Below, in pieces: positions 1 through 8,218 of a stretch of 64,000 bases of DNA. This DNA comes from Ruminococcus_G sp050944435 (GTDB taxonomy: Bacteria > Bacillota > Clostridia > Lachnospirales > Lachnospiraceae). Where the stretch lies: assembly GCA_050944435.1 (NCBI GenBank), contig JBMNRB010000017.1, positions 1 through 64,000 on the forward strand. Direction: 5' to 3'. The translations under genes were made by a program, and so were the position numbers. Every line of letters begins with the position of its first letter. The first letter of the stretch is position 1. The notes under the pieces were generated by a model. It saw only the letters and a program-made list of their open reading frames with translations. It was not told the DNA's origin and made no database searches.

Positions 1-134
1 CGAATGGATATACATCGGCAGAAGCACATTCACCAATCATTCCATCCATTTATGGATGATGATATAAAACACTAAAAATATATCGGGAGATATATTGACA
101 AATTTCAAATATTGAGATAGGAGAAAATAGAAAA
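1..134. other. left edge, no gene called
   Basis: All three plus-strand frames are open from the edge for a short way, with stops at about 57-59, 65-67 and 73-75. The last few residues of an upstream plus-strand gene could therefore lie here, but nothing distinguishes a frame. The rest is A+T-rich spacer. Confidence 0.4.
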
Positions 135-167
135 GATAGATGAACTGCATTTCGCAGTTCATCTATC
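121..167 (-). terminator. terminator of hsp20 copy A
   Basis: A perfect 14-bp inverted repeat, GATAGATGAACTGC with a 5-nt loop, spans 135-167. Read on the minus strand it is followed by a T-rich tract, as expected for an intrinsic terminator after the hsp20 stop at 196. Confidence 0.8.
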
Positions 168-195
168 GTAATATAGGGGTAAGGAAGGGGAAAGA

Positions 196-621
196 TTATC
201 CCTCGATGGCAATATATTTTTTATTTTCCACTTCCGGCTGGGCGTCTTTTTTAGGGATAAGCATCGTCAGTGTTCCATTTTCAAATTTGGCTTTAATATC
301 CTCCTCTGTTATCTGAGCGCCCACGTAGAAGCTTCTGCTGCAGTTGCCGTTGAAACGTTCTCTGCGGATATATTTCCCATCAGAATTTTTTTCTTCTTTG
401 CTGGTGTTGGAAGAAACGTTAATCGTCAGATATCCGTCTTTCAGTTCTGCCTTTACGTCCTCTTTTTTTACACCGGGAAGATTCATGATAATTTCATAGC
501 CTTTATCAGAATCTTTAATATCTGTTTTCATCAAATCTGTGGTGTTGGTTGTATAATATCCAAATGGGAAATTGAAAAAGTCATCAAATAAATTTTCTCC
601 AAAAATACTGGGCATTAACAT
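196..621 (-). CDS. Hsp20 family small heat-shock protein, copy A
   Basis: Small heat-shock chaperone of 141 aa, expected to form cytoplasmic oligomers that hold unfolding proteins without using ATP. The alpha-crystallin domain covers about residues 30-125. It includes the N-L-P-G segment near 47-50 and the conserved N-G-T-L motif near 115-118, followed by a short C-terminal tail. An AGGAG site lies just upstream of the ATG. It is about 80 percent identical by eye to the gene at 1489-1914, so the pair arose by recent duplication with a DUF308 gene in between. Each copy has its own promoter and terminator. Confidence 0.93.
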   Translation of the reverse strand: MLMPSIFGENLFDDFFNFPFGYYTTNTTDLMKTDIKDSDKGYEIIMNLPGVKKEDVKAELKDGYLTINVSSNTSKEEKNSDGKYIRRERFNGNCSRSFYVGAQITEEDIKAKFENGTLTMLIPKKDAQPEVENKKYIAIEG

Positions 622-731
622 AAGTCATATCTCCTTTCTGCAACAAATAGATAATTTCTTTATTATATAAATTTTTTATCCTATGTATATTTTTTTGTTT
701 TCATTTTTATCACTTCCTTTGTTCTATATGT

Positions 732-760
732 AATATAACACATGTAATTTTAAATGTAAA
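732..760 (-). promoter_or_regulatory. promoter of hsp20 copy A
   Basis: On the minus strand TTTACA (755-760) and TATATT (732-737) are separated by exactly 17 nt. The same boxes and spacing occur in front of the second hsp20 copy, although the spacer itself has diverged. Confidence 0.7.
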
Positions 761-779
761 GCCTTTTATTTCATTTTTT

Positions 780-796
780 TGTGAAGATTTTGTGAA
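780..796 (-). promoter_or_regulatory. paired direct repeats upstream of hsp20 copy A promoter
   Basis: TGTGAA occurs twice (780-785 and 791-796), 11 bp apart, about 20 bp upstream of the -35 box. The identical arrangement is found upstream of hsp20 copy B at 2016-2032. One helical turn between repeats suggests a protein-binding site. The pattern is not the CIRCE or CtsR consensus that I know. Confidence 0.45.
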
Positions 797-813
797 ATTA
801 ATGTGCTGTACAA

Positions 814-1401
814 TTACTTTATCTTACGCATTCCAACAGCTTCAATGATCATGGTGACGCCTGCAATAATCAGATAAACCGCCATTACGTAATTCAGTGC
901 CAGAGCGAAGGAAAACGGCAAGAACAAAAACAGCACAGCGAGAATGATATCAATAATGCCGCTGCAGGTCAGTGATCCCGTATGCTCTATGCGGAAATAT
1001 CTCAGCCGGGACGCAAATGAAATCTTTTGGGCACCGGAGAAGATAAGCAGGAAAGCCAGCATAAAGGTAATTACTTGTACGGTCAGCGTTAAAGGCATAA
1101 TGAAGAGCATAACGCCGATCAGGATATTAAGAATACCATTGATGATTAGCATTGGATCCTTAAAATAATAGGTTACGGATGCGTAGGAAATAAAATGGTA
1201 AATACCAAAGACAATCATCGCCGCCGCTGCCAGATATTGAATGACGGTAAAAATTTTAATTGGAAATACCGCGATGAGAATGCCTGCGATAATCAGCAGA
1301 GCCGCGATGATAAAGTATGCTGTCCGGATTTTCTTTCTTTTAGCATTCCATGTGGCAATCAGTTCCTGTACATAATCAAAATTTGAATCGAACCATCTCA
1401 T
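814..1401 (-). CDS. DUF308 (HdeD-like) membrane protein
   Basis: Integral membrane protein of 195 aa with about six hydrophobic helices arranged as repeated pairs, a layout typical of the DUF308/HdeD family. HdeD in enterobacteria is linked to acid resistance, but no function is established for Clostridia members. The start is the ATG at 1401, seven bases after AGGAGGTG. The GTG nine bases upstream overlaps that ribosome site and is unlikely. The gene lies between two hsp20 copies on the same strand, so a stress-related membrane role is a fair guess from context only. No clear terminator follows it. Confidence 0.8.
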   Translation of the reverse strand: MRWFDSNFDYVQELIATWNAKRKKIRTAYFIIAALLIIAGILIAVFPIKIFTVIQYLAAAAMIVFGIYHFISYASVTYYFKDPMLIINGILNILIGVMLFIMPLTLTVQVITFMLAFLLIFSGAQKISFASRLRYFRIEHTGSLTCSGIIDIILAVLFLFLPFSFALALNYVMAVYLIIAGVTMIIEAVGMRKIK

Positions 1402-1429
1402 ATGCTGCACCTCCTGGATAGGTTATTGT

Positions 1430-1475
1430 TAAAAATAAAATGATATACGGGTCATGCTAATGGCCCGTATATCAT
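1430..1475 (-). terminator. terminator of hsp20 copy B
   Basis: Inverted repeat GATATACGGG...CCCGTATATC (1442-1473), extended by A-T and wobble pairs. On the minus strand it is followed by a T-rich run. It sits between the hsp20 stop and the DUF308 start. Confidence 0.75.
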
Positions 1476-1488
1476 TTACAGTATTTTC

Positions 1489-1914
1489 TCATCCTTCAAT
1501 TGCGATATATTTTTTATTTTCCATTGCAGACTGGGCTTCTTTTTTGGGAATCATCATGGTCAGAGTGCCGTTTTCAAATTTTGCTTTGACATCCTCTTCT
1601 GTAATCTGATCGCCAACGTAGAAACTTCTGCTGCATCTGCCGCTGAATCGTTCTCTGCGGATGTATTTTCCATTGGAATCCTTTTCATCGTTATTGGTAT
1701 TGGATGAAACATTGATGGTCAGATATCCGTCTTTCAGTTCTGCTTTTACATTTTCTTTCTTTATGCCAGGCAGATTCATGATGATTTCATACGCTTTGTC
1801 AGAATCTTTGATATCTGTTTTCATTAATTCACTGGTGTTTGCTGAAAAATATCCAAACGGGAAATCAAAAAAGTTATCAAATAAGTTTTCTCCAAAAATG
1901 CTGGGCATCATCAT
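1489..1914 (-). CDS. Hsp20 family small heat-shock protein, copy B
   Basis: Second 141-aa small heat-shock chaperone, colinear with the protein at 196-621 without gaps. The alpha-crystallin domain covers about 30-125, with N-L-P-G near 47-50 and N-G-T-L near 115-118. Differences cluster near the N-terminal arm (residues 14-28) and at scattered surface positions, which could alter oligomer make-up or substrates. The upstream region keeps the same promoter boxes and paired TGTGAA repeats as copy A, so the two are probably co-regulated. The AGGAG ribosome site is also the same. Confidence 0.93.
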   Translation of the reverse strand: MMMPSIFGENLFDNFFDFPFGYFSANTSELMKTDIKDSDKAYEIIMNLPGIKKENVKAELKDGYLTINVSSNTNNDEKDSNGKYIRRERFSGRCSRSFYVGDQITEEDVKAKFENGTLTMMIPKKEAQSAMENKKYIAIEG

Positions 1915-1966
1915 AAGTCATATCTCCTTTCATAAGATCATTACTATCTTTTTTTGTTCTATATGT

Positions 1967-1995
1967 AATATAACAGATATTACTTTGTTTGTAAA
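1967..1995 (-). promoter_or_regulatory. promoter of hsp20 copy B
   Basis: Minus-strand TTTACA (1990-1995), 17 nt, TATATT (1967-1972), matching the copy A promoter in sequence and spacing. Confidence 0.7.
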
Positions 1996-2015
1996 GGAGA
2001 GACTGCTGATTTTTT

Positions 2016-2032
2016 TGTGAATTTTCTGTGAA
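2016..2032 (-). promoter_or_regulatory. paired direct repeats upstream of hsp20 copy B promoter
   Basis: TGTGAA at 2016-2021 and 2027-2032, again 11 bp apart and about 21 bp upstream of the -35 box. It lies between the LysR gene stop and the promoter. Conservation in both duplicates, while neighbouring bases changed, supports a functional site. Confidence 0.45.
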
Positions 2033-2035
2033 ATC

Positions 2036-2944
2036 TTAAAGTGATTCAACTGCATAGAAAGAAAATTCCTGAATGAGTTTTGGAGAATCTTTACGGTATG
2101 CAAATCCCATATTATAGTGAAAATCTTTTAATTTCCGGCAGCATAATCCGCTTGTATTTTTCAGGCCTTTGATTGACTGCAGACATATTACGGTGGGATC
2201 AATATGCACAGCCATAAGCTGCGAGTAAATATTTGGCGTGTAATGTGCCAGTTTTGGAGTGAATCCATTGGCTTTGCAGAAACGGATGATATATTCGGTG
2301 CTCATGGATGCCGTCGGATTAAGGAGAACAAATTTTTCAAATTCTACATCGGTGAGCCGGATATCATCTTCTGAGGCGAGAGGATGTTTTTCATTCATAA
2401 TGACATAGAGAGGTTCTTCAAAGGCGAATTTCCACTCCAGGTCAGATGCATTTTCATGAATTTCGTAATCGGCGGTAAATATAATATCCAGTCGGTCTTC
2501 CAGTAAATGAGCCCGTAGGTTGGAAAGAACGTCTTCACATTCAATATTGATGGAAGCATGGGGATATTTCTTTAAAAATTTCTGTACAATTGGAACGATC
2601 AGTTCATTGGGATCGCATAAAGTTGGGCATCCAATTCGTATAAATGGTTTTACCTGCTGAATATTGAAAGTTTCGTCGAGGACGGATTCAATATTTTGGA
2701 TAATACTTCTCAGATTGGTGTAGGCATGTTTTCCGGCGGGGGTAAGCTGAATGGTATTTTTTTTTCGTATAAAAAGCTGGATTCCCCATAATTGTTCCAG
2801 TTTTTTTATTACTTTGCTTACTTTCGAAGGCGTCAGATATAGATAGGCAGCCGCTTTTGTAATGCTTTGGTATTCGGCAACCAGGGTAAAAATATATATT
2901 TCCTGCAGTTTAATATCTAAAAGATTATAATATTTCATATTCAT
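2036..2944 (-). CDS. LysR-family transcriptional regulator
   Basis: About 302 aa. The N-terminal winged helix-turn-helix (roughly residues 10-65) has the LysR pattern of a short helix, S-I-T-K-A-A and then S-K-V-S-K-V-I-K-K-L-E. A C-terminal periplasmic-binding-like effector domain runs from about residue 95. Several starts are possible in a row (TTG 2950, GTG 2947, ATG 2944, ATG 2938); ATG 2944 is taken, and the ribosome site is weak in every case. It is divergent from the UroD-like gene and MFS carrier. By LysR habit it probably activates these in response to their substrate, which is unknown. Confidence 0.88.
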   Translation of the reverse strand: MNMKYYNLLDIKLQEIYIFTLVAEYQSITKAAAYLYLTPSKVSKVIKKLEQLWGIQLFIRKKNTIQLTPAGKHAYTNLRSIIQNIESVLDETFNIQQVKPFIRIGCPTLCDPNELIVPIVQKFLKKYPHASINIECEDVLSNLRAHLLEDRLDIIFTADYEIHENASDLEWKFAFEEPLYVIMNEKHPLASEDDIRLTDVEFEKFVLLNPTASMSTEYIIRFCKANGFTPKLAHYTPNIYSQLMAVHIDPTVICLQSIKGLKNTSGLCCRKLKDFHYNMGFAYRKDSPKLIQEFSFYAVESL

Positions 2945-3103
2945 CACCAATTTTATTATAAGGAGAAAAGGATTACTTTGGCAAGCGGATATATTTCCGT
3001 CAGGGACATCTTCTTATCAAAAATGGAAAAAACAGGTCTGCCGAAAGGATGCTATAATATTCTTATTCCATGGAAAATACGAGATGAAAGGGAGTTTTAT
3101 GTG

Positions 3104-4192
3104 ATGGAAAGAATTTCATTTTCCAGGGACGAGATGGAAGTTAAAGGTTATTATGATTCTGTTATTCCCGAAAAACCTGGTGTGCCGGTTATGAATTCTC
3201 CTGTGTCCACAAAGGAGAATATAATTGCCGCGCTGAGCGGACAAAAACCATTATGGTATCCGTCTGTGGGTATGGCAGGAGGAGACTATAAACCGTTTCG
3301 TCCGCGCATGTTCCCGGATAACTATACGGCGCTCAGCTATATTATGGATGGGGAACCTCCCGTTGATATTGATCATGTGTCGTTGGAGAATCCGGGATGG
3401 TTTGATACATTGTGGCGTTATGAACCGGTGGCAGGAGGACCGATGATCGTACCGGGTTCCCAGAAAATTGACAGTATTTGTGATTGGGAAACGTTGACCT
3501 TTCCTAATCTGGATGACCTGGACTGGGAAGGAAGCACAGCGGTTAATCAATTATATCTGAATACAAAACTTCCGGTAGAGTTTTGTATACCCTGCGGATA
3601 TTGGGAAAGGCTGATGTCCATTCTGGAAGTATCTGAGGCGGCTATGGAACTGATTGATGAAGACTGTCAGCCGGCGATTCATGAATTTTTTGATAAACTG
3701 ACGGATTTATATATTGATCTGGTAAAAAGAGCGAAGCAGTATTATCATATCGAAATGGTTTTGATTCACGATGACTGGGGACATCAGAACGGACAGTTTT
3801 TCTCTGTTGAAACCAACAGGGAGATGATTTTCCCTTATCTGAAGAGACTGATAGACGCCTGTCATTCCATGGGAATTCGATTTGAACTCCACTGCTGCGG
3901 AAAGGCTGAGAATTTTGTACCGCTGATGATTGAAGCCGGAGTCGATTTATGGTGCCCCCAGACCATTAATGATTATCAGATGCTGGCGGAGAAATACAGC
4001 GGAAAAGGAATCATTTTTGGATTTGAAATTGAACCGGTTACAGACGGCATGCCGGAAGAAAAAATTTATTCAGCGGCAAAGAAATTTGTGGATACTTATA
4101 AAAATATCCCAGTGGCTTATGTAAACTATGGAGGCAGCGAAAAATTTTACAAATACGTTTATGAGCTGAGCAGAAAAGCGCTGTCAGAATAA
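3104..4192 (+). CDS. UroD/MtaA-family methyltransferase-like protein
   Basis: TIM-barrel protein of the uroporphyrinogen decarboxylase superfamily, which includes corrinoid methyltransferases such as MtaA and CmuA. An H-C-C-G motif at about residues 263-266 matches the H-x-C zinc ligand motif of that methyltransferase branch. This argues against a haem-pathway decarboxylase. The start is most likely ATG 3104 (or GTG 3101), about seven bases after GGGAG. An upstream in-frame TTG at 2978 would add 42 residues and has its own AGGAG, so it is a real alternative. No corrinoid protein or partner methyltransferase is adjacent. The next gene is an MFS carrier, so the pair may take up and demethylate or otherwise process a small substrate. 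Length is about 363 aa. Confidence 0.8.
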   Translation: MERISFSRDEMEVKGYYDSVIPEKPGVPVMNSPVSTKENIIAALSGQKPLWYPSVGMAGGDYKPFRPRMFPDNYTALSYIMDGEPPVDIDHVSLENPGWFDTLWRYEPVAGGPMIVPGSQKIDSICDWETLTFPNLDDLDWEGSTAVNQLYLNTKLPVEFCIPCGYWERLMSILEVSEAAMELIDEDCQPAIHEFFDKLTDLYIDLVKRAKQYYHIEMVLIHDDWGHQNGQFFSVETNREMIFPYLKRLIDACHSMGIRFELHCCGKAENFVPLMIEAGVDLWCPQTINDYQMLAEKYSGKGIIFGFEIEPVTDGMPEEKIYSAAKKFVDTYKNIPVAYVNYGGSEKFYKYVYELSRKALSE

Positions 4193-4196
4193 ATAT

Positions 4197-4241
4197 GAGG
4201 GCCTTAAATTCCCTTTACAGGGATGCGGGTCTTCTTTTTAT
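4197..4241 (+). terminator. probable terminator after UroD-like gene
   Basis: An imperfect stem (GCC, TTCCC and GGGA, GGT segments) is followed by TCTTCTTTTT. Transcription may partly continue into the MFS gene. Confidence 0.5.
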
Positions 4242-4299
4242 GCTGAAATAATAGAACATAAAAAGGAGGAGAGACTGTGTAAGAACAGTTGAGATTAAT

Positions 4300-5460
4300 A
4301 TGGAAAAGATATGGAATAAAAAGTTTATTTTATTATTCATAACAAATTTACTTATGATGGCAACATTCTACGCTTCTGTGCCGATTCTCCCCATATATTG
4401 TCAGGAGCATGGCATCACAGGTTCAAAGATAGGAATCGTTTTAACGGCAATGTCGGTGACAACGGTACTTTTCAGGCCTTTTGCAGGATATATTCTTGAT
4501 AACTTTAACCGTTATTATGTGTATATGCTGTTTTTGGGATTGTTTTGTCTTCCCTTCCTGGGATTTATGGCGTTCCCGATTTTTGGGGCGCTGGTAGTGA
4601 TTCGGCTGTATATGGGAGTTGTTTATTCCGTTTGCGGATCAGCTACCACCACGCTGGCAGGTGATGTTCTTTCTCCTGACAAAGTACGGCAGGGTGTAAA
4701 CCGGTTTGCGTTGACGATTTCTCTGGGAATGGCAGCGGGTCCCTTTATCGGAATACAGGTCCAGAATCATATGAGCAGCAGAGCATCTTTCTTCGTACTG
4801 TTTATTTTAACAGTTATCGCTTTGATCTGTGTATCCTTCTGCAGAATTAAATATCCGAAGGTAAAACGTAAAAAGTTCTCTCTGGCAGAAGCATTTTATA
4901 AGCCGGCTCTGCCTTTTATGTTCAATATGATGTTTATTATGATTCCCTTTGGAGCAGTTATCGCTTACTCTTCAATTTTTGCTCAGGAAAAGGGGCTTTC
5001 AAATGTTATTCCTTATTTTTACATATTCCTGGTGGCGGGAATGCTGACATCGAAATTTTCCACACAGAAAATGATCGATGGGGGAAAACACAGGGTTCTG
5101 GTTGCATTAAGTCTGGTTGTATTGCTTCTGACGATGGGAAGTTATTATTTTATGGAAAGCGCTGTCCATCTTCTGGCGGCAGGATTTCTATTTGGATTGG
5201 GATATGGTATTTTGCAGCCTCTTTTTCAGGCTTTTGTTACGGGGACTACGCCTCCGCCGAAACGGGGATGCGCGAATGCGACGTATCTGCTGTCCTATGA
5301 TATAGGAATCGGAATCGGTTCATTCCTTATGGGAATGTTCCAGGAAAGTGTAGGGCTGTCAACGGGGTTTACTCTGACGGCAGCAGCTTATATAATCGGC
5401 GGTATTATATATGTTGGTTATGTGGATAAATATTATTTGAAATTAATTGCCAATGATTAA
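4300..5460 (+). CDS. MFS transporter
   Basis: Twelve hydrophobic helices in 386 aa. The loop after helix 2 has the major-facilitator pattern (R-P-F-A-G, then D-N near residue 68), and a charged central loop sits near 190. It is a secondary carrier of the inner membrane; the substrate cannot be read from sequence. The ATG at 4300 has only weak ribosome complementarity. A strong AAGGAGG lies 30 bases upstream, in front of an out-of-frame GTG-TAA. It follows the UroD-like gene and probably shares its regulation by the divergent LysR protein. Confidence 0.88.
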   Translation: MEKIWNKKFILLFITNLLMMATFYASVPILPIYCQEHGITGSKIGIVLTAMSVTTVLFRPFAGYILDNFNRYYVYMLFLGLFCLPFLGFMAFPIFGALVVIRLYMGVVYSVCGSATTTLAGDVLSPDKVRQGVNRFALTISLGMAAGPFIGIQVQNHMSSRASFFVLFILTVIALICVSFCRIKYPKVKRKKFSLAEAFYKPALPFMFNMMFIMIPFGAVIAYSSIFAQEKGLSNVIPYFYIFLVAGMLTSKFSTQKMIDGGKHRVLVALSLVVLLLTMGSYYFMESAVHLLAAGFLFGLGYGILQPLFQAFVTGTTPPPKRGCANATYLLSYDIGIGIGSFLMGMFQESVGLSTGFTLTAAAYIIGGIIYVGYVDKYYLKLIAND

Positions 5461-5464
5461 AGAA

Positions 5465-5494
5465 TAAGACAGGGTTTGCGCCCTGTCTTAAAGT
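5465..5494 (+). terminator. terminator after MFS gene
   Basis: Perfect 10-bp stem TAAGACAGGG / CCCTGTCTTA with a 6-nt loop directly after the stop. The T tract is short. Confidence 0.65.
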
Positions 5495-5531
5495 TTGCTC
5501 TGAAAAAGAATATTACTGTCCTCATATATAA

Positions 5532-5574
5532 AGTATTATCTATAAGCATGATAGAATAATACTATTTTTATAAT
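5532..5574 (+). promoter_or_regulatory. inverted repeat and -10 box upstream of chromate-type transporter
   Basis: AGTATTAT-CTAT and ATAG-A-ATAATACT form a 12-bp inverted repeat with one bulge (5532-5563). It is followed at once by TATAAT (5569-5574). No good -35 box is seen. The repeat could be an operator covering the -35 region. Confidence 0.4.
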
Positions 5575-5615
5575 GTGTAAAAAAGGATTATACTTAATAT
5601 CAAGGAGGAAGCAGT

Positions 5616-6182
5616 ATGGAGAATAAGAGAAAAGTCTTAATAAAAATTTTTATATCCACCTTGTATTTAAGCGCATTTACCTTTGGAGGAGGATATGTCA
5701 TTGTAACTTTAATGAAAAAGAAGTTTGTGGATGAATATGGGTGGATTGAGAAAAATGAAATGCTGGATTTGGTAGCTATTGCACAGTCGGCTCCCGGCGC
5801 TATTGCCGTAAATGGAGCCATAGTTGTGGGATATAAACTGGCAGGTATGGCGGGAGCATTGGTTTCCATTATTGCAACCATTATTCCGCCCTTTTTGATT
5901 ATATCTTTTATCTCGGTTTTTTATCATATATTTCGAAACAGCTTTGTCATCAGTCAGATATTGGAAGGCATGCAGGCGGGAGTGGGAGCGGTGATTGCCG
6001 CGGTGGTTTATGAAATGGCTTCAGGAGTAATCCATGAAAAAAATCCGTCGTCCATAATCATTATGGCCGCTGCCTTTGCAGCCGCCTGTTTTTTTAATGT
6101 GAATGTCATTTATATCGTAATGGCCTGTATCTTCATCGGGATAATCCGGACTTTCCTGTTTCGAAGGAGGGGTGTAAAATGA
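5616..6182 (+). CDS. chromate transporter family (CHR), first half-size subunit
   Basis: 188-aa membrane protein with the F-G-G-G motif near residue 23 and the conserved A-Q-S-A-P-G-A-I-A-V segment typical of CHR/ChrA half-size proteins. In many Firmicutes ChrA exists as two short genes whose products together equal the long ChrA. Export of chromate is known for the family, but gut bacteria may use these proteins for another oxyanion. Strong AGGAGG ribosome site. It overlaps the next gene by 4 bp, so the two are translationally coupled. Confidence 0.88.
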   Translation: MENKRKVLIKIFISTLYLSAFTFGGGYVIVTLMKKKFVDEYGWIEKNEMLDLVAIAQSAPGAIAVNGAIVVGYKLAGMAGALVSIIATIIPPFLIISFISVFYHIFRNSFVISQILEGMQAGVGAVIAAVVYEMASGVIHEKNPSSIIIMAAAFAAACFFNVNVIYIVMACIFIGIIRTFLFRRRGVK

Positions 6183-6754
6183 TTTATATCAAGCTGTTCA
6201 TGAGTTTTCTCCAGATCGGATTGTTCAGTTTTGGAGGAGGTTATGCGGCTATGCCGTTGATTCAGAATCAGATTGTAACTGGTCACGGATGGCTGAGTAT
6301 GGATGAATTTACTGATTTAATTACTATTTCTCAGATGACTCCAGGTCCTATTGCCATTAATTCGGCTACTTTTGTGGGGATAAAGATTGCGGGAATTCCA
6401 GGGGCGCTGGCCGCTACATTGGGCTGTATTCTTCCGTCATGTATAATCGTTACGCTGACTGCAAAAATTTATCTGAAATATCGGAAGATGAATGTGCTTC
6501 AAAGTGTTTTGGATTCCCTTCGTCCGGCGGTTGTAGCGATGATTGCATCGGCGGGAATTTCCATACTTGTTTCAGCCTTCTGGGGAAGCGGAGTATCTAT
6601 AGCTATTACGGATACCAGGTGGACGCTGGTGATTATATTTTTTGTTTGCATCTTTTTACTGCAAAAAGTAAAAATGAATCCGATTATGGTAATGGTACTT
6701 GCGGGTATCATGAAACTGGCGGCGGCTATGATTGAGAGATTCATATCTTTATAA
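6179..6754 (+). CDS. chromate transporter family (CHR), second half-size subunit
   Basis: 191 aa. F-S-F-G-G-G-Y-A-A-M-P near residue 17 and I-S-Q-M-T-P-G-P-I-A-I-N mirror the motifs of the partner subunit at 5616-6182 and mark the second CHR half. About five to six hydrophobic helices. The start overlaps the upstream stop (ATGA type), with GGAGG inside the end of the first gene. The two products should assemble as one antiparallel transporter. No chrB-like regulator is nearby. Confidence 0.88.
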   Translation: MIYIKLFMSFLQIGLFSFGGGYAAMPLIQNQIVTGHGWLSMDEFTDLITISQMTPGPIAINSATFVGIKIAGIPGALAATLGCILPSCIIVTLTAKIYLKYRKMNVLQSVLDSLRPAVVAMIASAGISILVSAFWGSGVSIAITDTRWTLVIIFFVCIFLLQKVKMNPIMVMVLAGIMKLAAAMIERFISL

Positions 6755-6813
6755 GAGATATGGCGTATGAAAAATAAAACTTTTTAAAGAGATGTTGTAC
6801 CAGGAGGTAGTAA

Positions 6814-8166
6814 ATGTATTGTCGATACTGTGGAGAGAAGATTGAGGATGATGCAAGATTCTGCTCAAATTGCGGGCGCCAAGTGGAAAGACAGGAAAAT
6901 TTCTGTGAAAATAACCGGCAGCAGCAGCCTTCCCAAAGGAAAAAGAAAAAAGCAGCCGGAAAAACAAAATGGGTTATTGGCGGCATATTGGCCGGGTGTG
7001 CGGTTCTGGGATGTGTATGGGCCGGCTGCCATCCTGCAGAAAAAGAAGATGGAGAAGTTTTTGCCGGCACGAAGCAGAAGAATCAAGATGAAGGTAAATA
7101 TATGGCTGCAGTCTCTGCCATGACGGACGGGGAAGAAAAATACGGGTATATTGATCAGAATGGAGATGAGGTGATACCGCTGAAGTATCAGTGGGCCGGG
7201 GATTTCAATGAGGACGGCCTGGCTTTTGTAAGGACTCAGGCGGACGAGGGAGATGCAAATGGAAAATTGGGATGTATCAATGTCAAAGGGGAGGAAATAA
7301 TTCCCTGCCAATATGATATAATGGGAAACTTCAGTGAGAATGGTCTGGTGTGCGCAGGGATAGTGGAAGGCCAGGATGAGAATGGAGAAGAAATTGAAAA
7401 ATACGGCTTTATCAATAGAGAAGGGGAAGAAGTAATTCCTCTGCAGTATGACAATGCAGTGGTTTTTGACGATGGAGATTTGATTGCGGTTGCTGCGGAC
7501 AACGGGGTTGACGCATGCGGTGATGAGGCTTATCTGTGGGGCTTTATCAATACGCAGGGAGAGGAAGTGGTTCCCCTGCAGTATGACCGGTGTAATAGTT
7601 TTTCCGACGGAGGATTTGCCGGAGCAGCGCGTGAGTCCGGTACGGATTCGGAGGGGAATCCGAAGTATAAATGGGGGTTTATCGATGAAAATGGGGAAGA
7701 AGCAGTTCCCCTGGAATATGACGGCGTGGGTACCTTTGGAGAAAATGGTCTTGGTCCTGTAATGCAGGAAAAGGGGACGGATTCTGAGGGAAATCCCAAT
7801 GAATTATGGGGTTATGCGGATGAAACCGGAAAAGTAGTGATTCCTCTGGAATATCACGCTGCCGGAACCTTTGGTGAAGATGGTCTGGCAAAAGTGTCAA
7901 AAGAAACCGGAAAAGATGAGGAAGGAGAGCCGGTTTATTCAAGCGGCTGTATTGATGATAGCGGCAGGGAAGTAGTTCCCATTCAGTATGATGATGTGAG
8001 CGCTCAGGATGAAAGTTCATGGATTTTGGCAGAGAATGAGATAGGAGAGGGATCCGATGAGGAAGTAACCCATGAGTATATTTTTTACGATCAAAATGGA
8101 AAAGAAATGCTGGATCTGGCTGACCGGTATATATCCGTGTCCGGGTTTGTGAAAGTTTCTTTCTGA
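6814..8166 (+). CDS. zinc-ribbon membrane-anchored WG-repeat protein
   Basis: 450 aa. The N-terminus is a zinc ribbon (C-x-x-C at 3-6 and C-x-x-C at 17-20). A basic stretch follows, and then one membrane helix at about 52-72. The rest is extracytoplasmic and built of seven to eight WG-type repeats of about 45 residues. Each reads roughly [YWL]-G-[FY]-I-x-x-x-G-x-E-[VI]-[VI]-P-L-x-Y-D followed by F-x-x-x-G-L-A. The last repeats are degenerate. The sector between 7140 and 8100 is therefore internally repetitive. The topology suggests a cytoplasmic metal-binding head and an outer beta-rich domain. The ligand is unknown. Good AGGAGG ribosome site. Confidence 0.85.
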   Translation: MYCRYCGEKIEDDARFCSNCGRQVERQENFCENNRQQQPSQRKKKKAAGKTKWVIGGILAGCAVLGCVWAGCHPAEKEDGEVFAGTKQKNQDEGKYMAAVSAMTDGEEKYGYIDQNGDEVIPLKYQWAGDFNEDGLAFVRTQADEGDANGKLGCINVKGEEIIPCQYDIMGNFSENGLVCAGIVEGQDENGEEIEKYGFINREGEEVIPLQYDNAVVFDDGDLIAVAADNGVDACGDEAYLWGFINTQGEEVVPLQYDRCNSFSDGGFAGAARESGTDSEGNPKYKWGFIDENGEEAVPLEYDGVGTFGENGLGPVMQEKGTDSEGNPNELWGYADETGKVVIPLEYHAAGTFGEDGLAKVSKETGKDEEGEPVYSSGCIDDSGREVVPIQYDDVSAQDESSWILAENEIGEGSDEEVTHEYIFYDQNGKEMLDLADRYISVSGFVKVSF

Positions 8167-8173
8167 CAATATT

Positions 8174-8211
8174 AAAAGCTGCTTCATGTCAATATTCATG
8201 AAGCAGCTTTT
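8174..8211. terminator. bidirectional terminator
   Basis: Perfect 15-bp stem AAAAGCTGCTTCATG with an 8-nt loop, flanked by A and T runs. It serves the convergent WG-repeat gene and ABC exporter operon. Confidence 0.85.
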
Positions 8212-8218
8212 GATATGT

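Noticed and set aside
2978..3103. N-terminal extension of the UroD-like gene from a TTG at 2978
   Set aside because: The frame is open and AGGAG precedes it, but GGGAG with ATG/GTG at 3101-3104 is better spaced. The 42 extra residues do not look like the barrel start. Kept only as an alternative start.
4260..4282. Strong AAGGAGG with GTG-TAA ahead of the MFS gene as a start-stop regulatory element
   Set aside because: It is a two-codon coincidence in a leader, out of frame with the carrier. Without conservation it cannot be called a real minimal ORF.
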